DNA from: Flavobacterium gyeonganense | Lineage (GTDB): Bacteria > Bacteroidota > Bacteroidia > Flavobacteriales > Flavobacteriaceae | Direction: 5' to 3' | DNA: 64,000 nucleotides | NCBI RefSeq assembly: GCF_029625295.1 | Contig: NZ_CP121112.1 | Location: forward strand, 3,348,001-3,412,000 | Shown here: positions 37,172 through 46,619 of the stretch, in pieces | How the letters are laid out: each line of letters begins with the position of its first letter | Numbering within the stretch: position 1 is the first letter of the stretch | The notes under the pieces: model-generated | Told to the model about the DNA's origin: nothing | The model's database searches: none | What the model saw: only the letters and a program-made list of their open reading frames with translations | Made by a program: the position numbers and the translations under genes

Positions 37172-37453
37172 ATGCTAAAAGAAAATCAAAAAACATCTCA
37201 TCACGATGTCATGCCATCTATGGCCAATTTCGTTTCAGACCTTTGGTTTGAGGGAGATTTTAAAAAACAGCCTCTGTACCTGTTGGAAATTTTTGAACTA
37301 ATGCTCGCAACAGAATTAGGCGACGATCAGGATTTAAGACTCAAAATGCTAAGCTGTTTAAGAACCAGCAGAAATCTGGCAGAAACGTTGTCAGCGTTTT
37401 CAGATGAGCAGATTATCAAGGCTTGCAGAAAGACAGCGGTAAAATTTACTTAA
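37172..37453 (+). CDS. Small hypothetical protein behind a structured leader
   Basis: 93 residues from ATG 37172 (MLKENQKTSHHDVMPSMANF). The upstream ATG at 37151 would add seven residues overlapping the leader. The sequence is compact and helical (FKKQPLYLLEIFELMLATEL, KMLSCLRTSRNLAETLSAFS), without signal peptide or membrane segment. Not recognised. A terminator follows at 37481-37512, so promoter, structured RNA, ORF and terminator make a self-contained unit. Confidence 0.65.
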   Translation: MLKENQKTSHHDVMPSMANFVSDLWFEGDFKKQPLYLLEIFELMLATELGDDQDLRLKMLSCLRTSRNLAETLSAFSDEQIIKACRKTAVKFT

Positions 37454-37480
37454 AGTCAATTATTAAAATTTAGAATATTA

Positions 37481-37512
37481 TTAAAGCTTCGCAATATGCG
37501 GAGCTTTTTTTG
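37481..37512 (+). terminator. Terminator after the small ORF
   Basis: AAAGCTTCGC (37483-37492) pairs with GCGGAGCTTT (37498-37507) with one mismatch, followed by T-rich sequence. Confidence 0.85.
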
Positions 37513-37601
37513 TATCAACAATTCCTATGGTATTCGATGCAATCGAGCACCAGAATTAGCGAACAACTACTCTTAATTTGATGATATTCTTTTGCAAAGT
37601 T

Positions 37602-38555
37602 TTATTGTTTTATAATTTCATATCCCATTTTTTTTGGTTTTGTCACTATATCATTGTCAATCCATTTTGTTTTAATAAAATATTTTCCTTTATCTTCAAT
37701 TAATATAAATTCAGGATTCATTTTTGCACCTAACTTATAGCCATTTAAGTTTTTTAAATGATTTAATACTAATTCATTATCATTCTCTTTCGTAGTTAAT
37801 AAATCTTTAAATCCTATTTGATAACCGTCTCCAGTAGCTATAATGCTATCGTTTGAGATTTCAATGTCTAAATTCCAGCCGGCATTTTCTCCTCCAATTT
37901 TTCCATAACTAAAATAAGTTGAATATTTTCCAATCCATTTATTAGATATTTTGCTTAAAACAGTTTTGGAGTTTGATTGATTAATAATTTTATCTATAAA
38001 GTTACTTCTCCATTTAGTTTCACTTTTATCGTCTTTTTCATTTAAAACTTTAAAACTTTCAAGCTTTTCCCAATTGTTATTTGAATTTAAGTAAAACAAA
38101 TCCGTAGTTCTAGGGGTTTTGAAATTGTACGGAGAATCCATACCAACAAATTCTGTATATTTTTTATCAATGAAAAATAACCAAATGTCAAATTCATTAC
38201 TTAAACTATTATTATTTTTTACTTTATCAATTAATATATTATTCACTTCATAAATTTCACCACTTATATTTTCAGTTTGCTTATTATACCAATTCTTTGC
38301 ACCAATTTTTGGTATAATTATAAAAAATAAGGAAGAACCATCTTTGGTAAACAGTTCATCACAATTTTTAAATACACCATCATCTTCTACACAGATATCC
38401 TGTAGGTTTTTCAAAAAATCTGTATTTTGACTTTTGTTTACAGTTTTTTTGTTAATTATACTTTTAGTATTATTTATCTTTAATGTATTTGCTTTTTCTT
38501 GACAGCTAGTGAATGAATAAACAATCAATGCAATCATTAATATTCCTTTTTTCAT
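37602..38555 (-). CDS. Lipoprotein, candidate immunity partner of the hydrolase effector
   Basis: 317 residues. MKKGILMIALIVYSFTSCQE has a lipobox-like FTSC with Cys18, so a periplasm-facing lipoprotein is expected. The rest is not recognised (GKYSTYFSYGKIGGENAGW, then a lipocalin/META-like beta region, SNDSIIATGDGYQIGF). It begins two bases after the end of the peptidoglycan-hydrolase gene on the same strand. Immunity proteins against exported cell-wall hydrolases are typically periplasmic lipoproteins coded directly after the effector, hence the proposal. Confidence 0.7.
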   Translation of the reverse strand: MKKGILMIALIVYSFTSCQEKANTLKINNTKSIINKKTVNKSQNTDFLKNLQDICVEDDGVFKNCDELFTKDGSSLFFIIIPKIGAKNWYNKQTENISGEIYEVNNILIDKVKNNNSLSNEFDIWLFFIDKKYTEFVGMDSPYNFKTPRTTDLFYLNSNNNWEKLESFKVLNEKDDKSETKWRSNFIDKIINQSNSKTVLSKISNKWIGKYSTYFSYGKIGGENAGWNLDIEISNDSIIATGDGYQIGFKDLLTTKENDNELVLNHLKNLNGYKLGAKMNPEFILIEDKGKYFIKTKWIDNDIVTKPKKMGYEIIKQ

Positions 38556-38557
38556 TT

Positions 38558-40753
38558 TTATAATTTTTTGGTGTAATTTTTAGGTCTATAATAACCGAAC
38601 CAGCCATCATGACCGAATAGTGCTCCTCCTAATCTGTCATAAATTGCTGTTCTGGTACAATTAGTTTCTGAATCTCCACCATTCTTTACTTGTTTTCTTT
38701 CCCCAACAGCTCCTGATTTTCCTATCGCCTCCATTATAGTAACCGTGTCATTAGATTCATCATACTCATAAACAACTCCTGTATGACCTCCCCAACTTCC
38801 GTTTTTTGTACGTCCCCAAGCGAAAACATCTCCTTTTTGAGGTTTAAATGTGGATAACTTACTTCCTTCAACCAAATCAATATTTTCATTATCAATGATT
38901 TTTCGAAAACTATTTTCATTATTCATATTCGCAGTTGTCATATAAATTATTTTTTTTGTTATCCCAAGCTTATGAAGATATCTGCTAACAAACTCAGAAC
39001 AATCCATTTTTGCTAATCCAGCTTCAGTATCTGCTGTTCGATTTTTATTAGTTTCCTGCAAATATGCTCGATGACTATCGGCAATTATTTTCATTTCTTC
39101 CAAAACACCAGAAGTAGGAATATCGTCTATCTTTTTTTCATCAAGTACCCCACAAGTAAATTCTGAGGATTTATTCTCTTTTTTGCTTCCTTCTTTTAAT
39201 GATTCATACGCTCTGTGAGCCAACTCTTTTTTAGTTATACCGTTTTCTTTATCAGTATCGATTGATTCGTTTGCTTTATAGTAAGTTGTTCCCTCTTTAT
39301 AGAGTGTTGTAGAATCATTACTTCCATTCATTTTTGAAGGTGAAAATACAAGTAAATATAAATCTGCTAACGTTAATTTGCTTTTTATCTTATTTGCATC
39401 AATCCAATATTCGATATATTTTTCGACATAATCTAATTGCTCTAATTGGCTCATTAAAGCTAATTTTCTTTTTGTCAGTGAATAATTGTAGTAATTATTT
39501 AATTCATCTATTGCTACTGGGGTAAATTGAATTAAACCAACTGCACCTGAAAAATTTTCAGGTAAATCCTTTATCTCTTTTTCATTTAATCCTCTATTAT
39601 CTTTTTTGGGTTTGCCATTAGCTCTAAATTTACCAGTTGGCATTAATTTTACTAAAGATGTAGAAAATGTTTTGTATGTTTCTACCCACATTACGGCCAT
39701 TAAATGATTAGGGTCAAAATTTTGTCTTTTACTTATCTCAACAACTTTTTTCTTGAAATCGCAAGTCAAATTCGGGTGACCTCCCCATACCAAATCAAAA
39801 TCTTTGCATGTACATGTTGTCGCTTTTTTCTTCTTTTCATCCTCTGCATCCGGTACAAAAATCTTCATTACACTATTTGTAAACTCCATTGGATCAGGTA
39901 AAAATATGGGTTTTATTTTGAAAGCTTCTTCAACCCAATCGTATTTTTTACCAGTTGACGGTGGTTGTATTCCTTTTTTGTCTTTTTTGGATTTGTCTTT
40001 TGTTTCGGCTGGAATTGTTTTTTTGGCGGGCTGTTTGGGTTCCGGTCGGTAATCAGAATTGTTTACATTTAAATTATTACTGCTAACTTTTTCTTCTAGA
40101 AATATTTCGGCGGTTGCATAATACTCATGGGTTTGCCCTTCATTGGCATTTCTTGCATTGGCTATTTTTTTGAAATCGGGTGTTAATTTAAAATCAATAT
40201 CGGCAATTCCATTTTTTACGGTACCAGAAAGTGTTTGCGCTTTGTTTTTTTCATTTAGCTTATCATGTCCACCTCCGTCTGCATCATCTTCCCAAAGTGT
40301 AACATATACTCTCTGCCAATCCATGTGCAGGCAATGAACCCTTGCTTTAATGGTTTGCCCGTAAGCTAATGGTTTCGTTGGTTTTTTACCGTTTATATCA
40401 AGTAATTCAATACTTTGAATTTTTGGAATTTCAGCCGGATGAGTTTTTATATCCAGGTAGGCGATCTGTTCACCACGTTTCGCTACAATGCGAATCCCTT
40501 TTCGGGTTAGGCTTCTTTGTAAAAAAGTAAATGATACGGTGTTTCCTGTTTTTTCATTTCCTTTTGCTTTTCTCCATTTACCAAGTTCCAAAACATAAAC
40601 TTCCCATGTAACAGGATATTCAAAATGGTTAAGAGTATTTGAAGGAATCTGGTCTGAAAAAAGTCCTATTTTAGGAAGTAGGGTATTGACTGAGTAAAAC
40701 TCTTCCTTGCCCACTTCTGGGGCAGGATTTCCGGTTATTTTAAAATCTGACAT
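38558..40753 (-). CDS. Two-domain peptidoglycan hydrolase effector (lysozyme-like plus CHAP/NlpC-type)
   Basis: 731 residues with no signal peptide. Residues 1-225 hold beta-rich modules (FKITGNPAPEVGKEEFYSV, SIELLDINGKKP, WQRVYVTLWEDD) of the kind seen on Bacteroidota cargo proteins of the type VI (subtype iii) or contractile systems. A Pro/Lys-rich linker follows (235-270). Residues about 330-480 are lysozyme/transglycosylase-like: HLMAVMWVETYKTFST with Glu358, and FSGAVGLIQFTPVAIDEL. Residues about 550-725 are a cysteine amidase: MDCSEFVSRYLHKLG with Cys585, GDVFAWG, GGHTGVVYEYD with His657, and Glu675. It could thus cut both glycan and peptide or amide bonds. Lack of a secretion signal and a following lipoprotein suggest an antibacterial effector. 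Confidence 0.75.
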   Translation of the reverse strand: MSDFKITGNPAPEVGKEEFYSVNTLLPKIGLFSDQIPSNTLNHFEYPVTWEVYVLELGKWRKAKGNEKTGNTVSFTFLQRSLTRKGIRIVAKRGEQIAYLDIKTHPAEIPKIQSIELLDINGKKPTKPLAYGQTIKARVHCLHMDWQRVYVTLWEDDADGGGHDKLNEKNKAQTLSGTVKNGIADIDFKLTPDFKKIANARNANEGQTHEYYATAEIFLEEKVSSNNLNVNNSDYRPEPKQPAKKTIPAETKDKSKKDKKGIQPPSTGKKYDWVEEAFKIKPIFLPDPMEFTNSVMKIFVPDAEDEKKKKATTCTCKDFDLVWGGHPNLTCDFKKKVVEISKRQNFDPNHLMAVMWVETYKTFSTSLVKLMPTGKFRANGKPKKDNRGLNEKEIKDLPENFSGAVGLIQFTPVAIDELNNYYNYSLTKRKLALMSQLEQLDYVEKYIEYWIDANKIKSKLTLADLYLLVFSPSKMNGSNDSTTLYKEGTTYYKANESIDTDKENGITKKELAHRAYESLKEGSKKENKSSEFTCGVLDEKKIDDIPTSGVLEEMKIIADSHRAYLQETNKNRTADTEAGLAKMDCSEFVSRYLHKLGITKKIIYMTTANMNNENSFRKIIDNENIDLVEGSKLSTFKPQKGDVFAWGRTKNGSWGGHTGVVYEYDESNDTVTIMEAIGKSGAVGERKQVKNGGDSETNCTRTAIYDRLGGALFGHDGWFGYYRPKNYTKKL

Positions 40754-40875
40754 TTATATCGTATTTGGGGTAATAATTTAGAATAAGATTTTTCTTTAAT
40801 TATTTGACGAATATAAATATTAAATTCATTAAAACAACAATAATGGAAAATAAATTTCTTACAAATATGAGTTTC

Positions 40876-40974
40876 TAGCCCAGATGGAAGCGGCATCTCC
40901 CGATTAGAAAAACAAGGCTTTTTAGCCCTAGTTTTTGTTATCGGGAATATAGCGGACAGCTGGAAATAGCTCCT
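40876..40974 (+). repeat. Flavobacterial intergenic repeat copy
   Basis: TAGCCCAGATGGAAGCGGCATC ... ATAGCGGACAGCTGGAAATAGCTCC with an internal hairpin (AACAAGGCTTTTTAGCCCTAG region). The same ends occur at 42342-42417. The two copies bracket the DUF1634/TauE pair. Confidence 0.75.
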
Positions 40975-41001
40975 GAAAATCCTTAAAATAAAATAGCTCT
41001 A

Positions 41002-41418
41002 TTAATGCGAAAACCCAAACGAAATACTGAGAATAATGATTCCGATTACGATGGTGGTAATGGCCACATAGAGGTAGTCTTTTTCGAGGAGAAAAGAAAA
41101 TAAGGACAGTAATACCCGAAATACAGGCGTGAGGAACAAAAGTATGATTCCGGAGAAGATGATCGCGTCGCCTTTTCCCTGAATTACACCCTGGTAAATG
41201 GTTGCGATTACTTCAAAAATGTTTTTATCATTTTCTATAAATACCGAGTAGTCTTCGATTTCCTGACCGTGGTGCAACAGATAAACGATGCCTCCAATGG
41301 CGGCTACAGACAATGCTGTCCAAACGCCGTAGCGCAATAAATTGCCTATAATGTTCTGAAAATCTTTTTCCTGAGATATATTTGGTGTCATGTTTTTAGA
41401 TTTTTCCGTTAATGCCAT
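41002..41418 (-). CDS. DUF1634 membrane protein
   Basis: 138 residues, three transmembrane helices (GNLLRYGVWTALSVAAIGGI, ILLFLTPVFRVLLSLFSF, ATTIVIGIIILSISFGF). DUF1634 proteins regularly accompany TauE/SafE-type anion exporters; here the start overlaps the end of the TauE gene by 23 bases. Probably an accessory subunit. Confidence 0.85.
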   Translation of the reverse strand: MALTEKSKNMTPNISQEKDFQNIIGNLLRYGVWTALSVAAIGGIVYLLHHGQEIEDYSVFIENDKNIFEVIATIYQGVIQGKGDAIIFSGIILLFLTPVFRVLLSLFSFLLEKDYLYVAITTIVIGIIILSISFGFSH

Positions 41419-42231
41419 TGTAAATCATGTTTATTGCCAGTACAAAAATGAGACAGGCAAAGAAGATACGCAGTTTCTTAGGGTTGGTTCTCACCAGAAT
41501 TTTGGCTCCTGCCATGGCTCCGAATAAAACGCCAATTACAACTGGCATACAGATTCCGGGTTCGATATAGCCTTTCTGAATATAAATTACGGAACTTGCC
41601 ATTGCGGTAACGCCCATCATAAAATTACTGGTGGTGGTAGAAACCTTAAAGGGAATCCGCATGATATTGTCCATAGCAATTACTTTGAAAGCTCCGGAAC
41701 CGATCCCTAATAATCCGGACATCATTCCGGCGATGCCCATCATGCTGAATCCGCCAATTACATTTTTTGTTCCGTATGCAATTACTTCTCCGTCATGAGT
41801 AGGGTAGCTGCCGTTTAGATGTAGTTTTTTTGCCAGCGGACTGGATTCTAAAACAATATGTTCTTCTTTTTTCGGAGTGAATTAACAGCCGAGAAAATAA
41901 GCGTGAGTCCGAATAAAACGGCTATAAAAGACGTCGGTGCGATTGTGGAAAGCAGTGCCCCGCCAACGGCTCCGAGTGTGGTGGCGATTTCGAGGAATAT
42001 ACCGAGACGCATATTGGTAATTCCTTCTTTGACATAAGCCGCCGCAGAACCTGATGAAGTCGCAATTACAGAAACCAATGCTGCCCCGATTGCATAATGA
42101 ATATCAACTCCGAGAAGAACTGTGAGTAGTGGTATGATGATAATTCCGCCGCCTAATCCGGACAAGGAGCCTATGAAACCGGCTAAAAAAGCTCCTAAAA
42201 GCATAATCAGCGTAAATGTTAATATTGTCAT
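41396..42231 (-). pseudogene. TauE/SafE-family permease, frameshifted in an A run
   Basis: Frames 41848-42231 and 41396-41743 together code a TauE/SafE permease of about 278 residues: LAGFIGSLSGLGGGIIIIPL in the first, MSGLLGIGSGAFKVIAMD in the second, i.e. the paired glycine-rich repeats of the family. In the gap the intended codons read NSLRKKEEHIVLESS..., reached if a 6-A run near 41872 had 7 A. The family exports sulfite, sulfonates or related anions. With one more base the gene would be whole, so an assembly error is likely. Confidence 0.82.
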
Positions 42232-42341
42232 GGGTATGTTTTTTCTGGCTGCTAATTTACGAATACATATTGGCTATTAAAGCTTAAAAAGTACTTAAAA
42301 ATTATTATTCCAAGATGAGTTTCTTATGAAAACGAACATTT

Positions 42342-42417
42342 TAGCCCAGATGAAAGCGGCATCCTTTTGTGGCGGTGTTCGCAACAAAAGATATAGCGGA
42401 CAGCTGGAATTGGCTCC
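42342..42417 (+). repeat. Flavobacterial intergenic repeat copy
   Basis: Same family and orientation as 40876-40974 (TAGCCCAGATGAAAGCGGCATC, CTTTTGTGGCGGTGTTCGCAACAAAAG hairpin, ATAGCGGACAGCTGGAATTGG), lying in the otherwise gene-free 42232-42637. Confidence 0.75.
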
Positions 42418-42637
42418 ATAAAATAATAATTGCAAATTCAGGGATTAAATAATAAGTATAAAAAACACACTTATAAAAACGGCTGAAATCCAAAATACAG
42501 TACAAGTTCGCAGTATTCTGGCGTAAACATTGAAAAATCAGTGGCTAATTTTCTTAATTTAGAATAAAAACAAAGGAAATAAGAGTATTTTTGTTACCGA
42601 AAAATCATATCAGTTTTAGGTTATAAATTCAATCAGA

Positions 42638-45543
42638 ATGTCAATAATTAAGGAGTTAGAACAACTGTCTGCATCATTAGAAGGAATACTTTTATACGAT
42701 GATCTTCATAAAACGCTTTATTCAACCGATGCGTCGGTGTACCGGATTAAACCCAATGCGGTGGCTATACCCAAAACGACCGCTGATATTGCCAAACTAA
42801 TAAAGTTTGCAGCGAATCATAACATGTCGATTACACCAAGAACTGCGGGAACCTCACTGGCAGGACAGGCAGTAGGAGACGGATTGGTAATTGATGTTTC
42901 GAAGCATTTTACTAAAATTATTTCGTTTGATGCCGAAAAGAAAACGGTTACGGTTCAGCCCGGTGTCATTCGCGATGAACTGAATTTATTCCTAAAACCT
43001 CACGGTGTATTTTTCGCTCCAATCACATCAACCTCAAACCGCGCCATGATTGGCGGAATGGTCGGAAATAACTCTTCGGGAACAACCTCGATTCGGTATG
43101 GTGTTACGAGAGATAAAATTGCTGAAGTTAAAGCAATTTTGAGCGACGGTTCTGAAGTGGTTTTTACAGATCTGACTTCGGCTGAATTTATCGAAAAAAC
43201 AAAAGGCGATACTTTAGAAAATAAAATATACAAAAGTGTTTACGACGAACTTTCAGTAAAAGAAAATCAGGAAGAAATTAAAAAGGAGTTTCCGAAACCT
43301 GAAATTCACAGGAGAAACACCGGTTATGCGGTTGATATTCTGCTAAAATCAGAATTGTTTGGCGGAACAGAACCGACAATCAATTTAGGAAAACTGCTTT
43401 GCGGAAGCGAAGGAACTTTGGCTTTTACAACAGAAGTGACACTGAAAGTGGATGATCTTCCGCCTGCGCACAGTATTATGGTGGTTGGACATTATCATAC
43501 GATTCAGGAATCTTTAGAGTCGGTTGTGGTCGCAATGAAGCATCATTTGTACACCTGCGAAATGATTGACGATACGATTTTAGATTGTACCAAAACGAAT
43601 CGGGAACACGTAAAAAACAGGTTTTTTTGCAGGGTGAACCAAAAGCGATTATGATGTTTGAAGTCGCGGGTCATACTTTGGAAGAAGCCGAAAAGCAAGC
43701 CGATGCTTTAATTGCCGATCTAGAAAAAAACAATTTTGGTTATGCCAATGTAAAGATTTACGGAGCTGATATTGACAAAGCCAACGAACTGAGAAAAGCC
43801 GGACTTGGTCTTTTAGGAAGTATTGTAGGCGACAATAAAGCGGCGGATTCAATTGAGGATACAGCGGTTGAATTGAGCGATTTGCCAGCCTATATTGCAG
43901 AATTTTCGGCGATGATGTTAAGCCACGGTCAGGAAGCGATTTATTATGCACATGCCGGTGCGGGAGAATTGCACTTGCGTCCTGTTTTGAATTTGAAGAA
44001 GACTGAAGATTTAAAATTATTCAGAACCATTGCGACAGAGGTAGCGCATTTGGTGAAAAAATACAGAGGTTCATTAAGTGGTGAACATGGCGACGGAATT
44101 GTACGTGGGGAATTTATTCCGTTTATGATTGGTGAAAAGAATTACGAATTACTGAAAAGAATCAAACTGGCGTTCGATCCGAATTCGGTTTTGAATATTG
44201 GGAAAATTGTCAATGCCGGAAAAATGGACGAAAATCATCGTGTGATTTCGGGCAGAATTGAACCGGATATCAAAACATTTCAGGATTTCTCAGACAGTTT
44301 AGGGATTTTGCGTGCAGCCGAAAAATGCAACGGTTCCGGTGACTGCCGTAAACTGCCGTCTGGCGGAGGAGCGATGTGTCCGAGCTATCGTGCAACCCGA
44401 AACGAAAAAGAAACCACTCGTGCAAGGGCTAATGCGTTGCGTGAATATCTGACCTATTCTGAAAAAGAAAACAAATTCGACCAGAAAGAATTATACGAAG
44501 TTTTTGAGTTGTGTGTGAGCTGCAAAGCGTGTGCAAGCGAATGCCCTAGTAATGTGGATGTAGCAACTCTAAAAGCCGAATTTTTATACCAATATCAAAA
44601 AGCAAACGGATTCTCAACCCGAAGTAAGATTTTTGCCAACAACGCCAAACTGAATAAAATGGGAAGCATATTCCCATCGATTACGAATTTTATTTCGAAT
44701 CAGGCTTTGGTTAAAAAAACTATGGGAATTGCGCCGGAAAGACAAGTTCCGTTATTGGCGAAAAAGACTTTTAGAAAATGGTTCCAAAATCATAAGCCTT
44801 CAACTACTGATTTTCCTAGCGGAAGATTGTATTTGTTTGTAGATGAATTCACGAATTATTACGATGTGAATATCGGAATCGATGCTTTCGAATTATTGAC
44901 AAAATTAGGTTATCAGGTTTTAGTTATCGATCACGAAGAAAGCGGAAGAGCCTATTTATCAAAAGGATTTTTGGAAGAAGCCAAGAAAATTGCCAATCAC
45001 AATGTAAATGTATTTAAAGATCTGGTTTTAGGAAATGCGCCTTTGGTTGGAATAGAACCTTCGGCGATTTTGACTTTCAGGGATGAATACCTTCGTTTGG
45101 CAGATGATAAAGATGCAGCAGAAAAATTATCCCGAAATACGTTTACGATTGAAGAATTCTTCAAAAAAGAAATCAATGATGGAAAAATCACACCTGATTC
45201 TTTTTCAGAAGAAACGAAAGAAATCAAAATTCACGGACATTGCCACCAGAAATCTTTAAGTTCTGTTGAAGCGACTTTTGCCATGCTGAATCTGCCTAAA
45301 AATAATACGGTTACCATTTATAATTCGGGCTGCTGTGGAATGGCCGGTTCTTTTGGTTATGAAAAAGAACATTATAAAGTGAGCATGCAGATGGGTGAAG
45401 ATACCTTATTTCCAAAAGTGCGTAATACAGCCGAAAATGTAAAAATTGCTGCTGCGGGAACAAGCTGCCGTCATCAGATTTATGATGGAACGAGTCGTGA
45501 GGCTCAGCATCCGGTTTCAATTTTAAGAAGTTGTTTAAAATAA
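42638..45543 (+). pseudogene. FAD-linked oxidase / Fe-S oxidoreductase fusion (D-lactate dehydrogenase-like), frameshifted in a T run
   Basis: Frames 42638-43654 and 43585-45543 combine into about 968 residues. The first part is a GlcD/FAD_binding_4 domain (ITPRTAGTSLAGQAVGDGLV, MVGNNSSGTTSIRYGVTRDK). After the break come the FAD C-terminal domain (SLSGEHGDGIVRGEF), two cysteine clusters (CNGSGDCRKLP...MCPSYR, and CVSCKACASECPSNV) and CCG motifs (GHCHQKSL, NSGCCGMAGSFGYEKEH). GlcD-GlcF fusions oxidise 2-hydroxy acids such as D-lactate and pass electrons to quinone. The frames join as KNRFFLQGEPKAIMMFE if the 7-T run at 43622-43628 had 8 T. Confidence 0.88.
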
Positions 45544-45558
45544 CTAAGGCTTTAATTT

Positions 45559-46518
45559 ATGTATATGAAATTTTGTTTGAGCATCATTTTATTCACAACA
45601 CTTTTAGCGAAAGCACAAAATAGAGTAGATTGTTCAAAATGTTCATTGGAACTCATTGATGAGACTAAACTGGAAAATGAAGATATTAATGCTTTAAAAT
45701 TATTAAAAAACGAGATTTACGCCCGAAAGGGATATGTGTTTTCAAATCCTGAATATGCTGATTATTTCAAAAAATATAGCTGGTATAAGCCTGTAAATGA
45801 TAATAAAAGTATTGTTTATTCGGATATTGAAAAAAGGAATATTGCAATCCTGTCGCAAAAAATTAATGAAATTTCGCAGTTTATTTCGACTGAAAATAAT
45901 AGCAAATACAAAATTATTTCAGAAGAAAAGATAAATGAAATTTTTCCAAAAGAAAAAAGAAAAGAATTAGGTATAAATTTTAATATCTGGAAAGTTTACA
46001 GTTATAAGGATAAAGCTGGACAGTATTATTTAGTTTTAACGGAAAACAAATTTAAAGAGCCAACTGGTGGAAATGTTTTTAATAATTCGATCAAAGCATT
46101 AAATTTTAAAATACAGGGCAATGGTTTGATCAAAACTTTTGAAACAAATGATGCCAAAGATAAGGAAGAAGAAAGTGTATGGTTTTGGACGCGATATATC
46201 TATGTGGAAGATTTTGATAATGACGGTATCATAGAACCAATGATTATTTATGGCACCAGCGGTTATAATGGTTATAGCGATGGAAGAATCAAAATTTTAT
46301 TGTATTATAAGGGTAAAAAAATTGGAGTACGAATTCAAAATGGCGTTTTAGATGATGAAAGGAATCTTAAGATAGATACCGATTTTTATGCTCTGCCAAA
46401 GAAAATACAGGACAAAATTGTGGAGCAAATGGAGCAAATGGTCGAAAATAACCACTCTATTTTGCCGTATGGATGGCAAAAAAAGATGGCAAAAAAAATA
46501 ACTTTTATTGAAGAATAA
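45559..46518 (+). CDS. Secreted YARHG-domain protein
   Basis: 319 residues. Signal peptide MYMKFCLSIILFTTLLAKAQ. ALKLLKNEIYARKGYVFSNPE (residues about 48-68) is a YARHG domain with YARKG and FSNPEYADYF, followed by KKYSWYKP. The C-terminal part has a beta-rich region with DFDNDGIIEPMIIYG, like a calcium-binding FG-GAP turn. Extracytoplasmic; function unknown. It starts 15 bases after the oxidoreductase gene and may be co-transcribed. Confidence 0.82.
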   Translation: MYMKFCLSIILFTTLLAKAQNRVDCSKCSLELIDETKLENEDINALKLLKNEIYARKGYVFSNPEYADYFKKYSWYKPVNDNKSIVYSDIEKRNIAILSQKINEISQFISTENNSKYKIISEEKINEIFPKEKRKELGINFNIWKVYSYKDKAGQYYLVLTENKFKEPTGGNVFNNSIKALNFKIQGNGLIKTFETNDAKDKEEESVWFWTRYIYVEDFDNDGIIEPMIIYGTSGYNGYSDGRIKILLYYKGKKIGVRIQNGVLDDERNLKIDTDFYALPKKIQDKIVEQMEQMVENNHSILPYGWQKKMAKKITFIEE

Positions 46519-46619
46519 TTTCATAAAAAATCTGCTGAATCTTCGTGTGAAAAAAATATTGCCACAGATTAAAAAGATTAAATAATCTGTGTAAATCTAT
46601 TTAATCAGTGGCAAAAAAA
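46519..46619. repeat. Inverted repeat between converging genes, terminator-like
   Basis: TTGCCACAGATT and AATCAGTGGCAA form long imperfect arms around AAAGATTAAATAATCTGTGT and end in an A run (T run on the minus strand). A common type of flavobacterial repeat that could terminate transcription. Confidence 0.55.

Noticed and set aside
43649..43951. Minus-strand frame across the oxidoreductase
   Set aside because: Shadow of the GlcD-type coding region, low-complexity translation.
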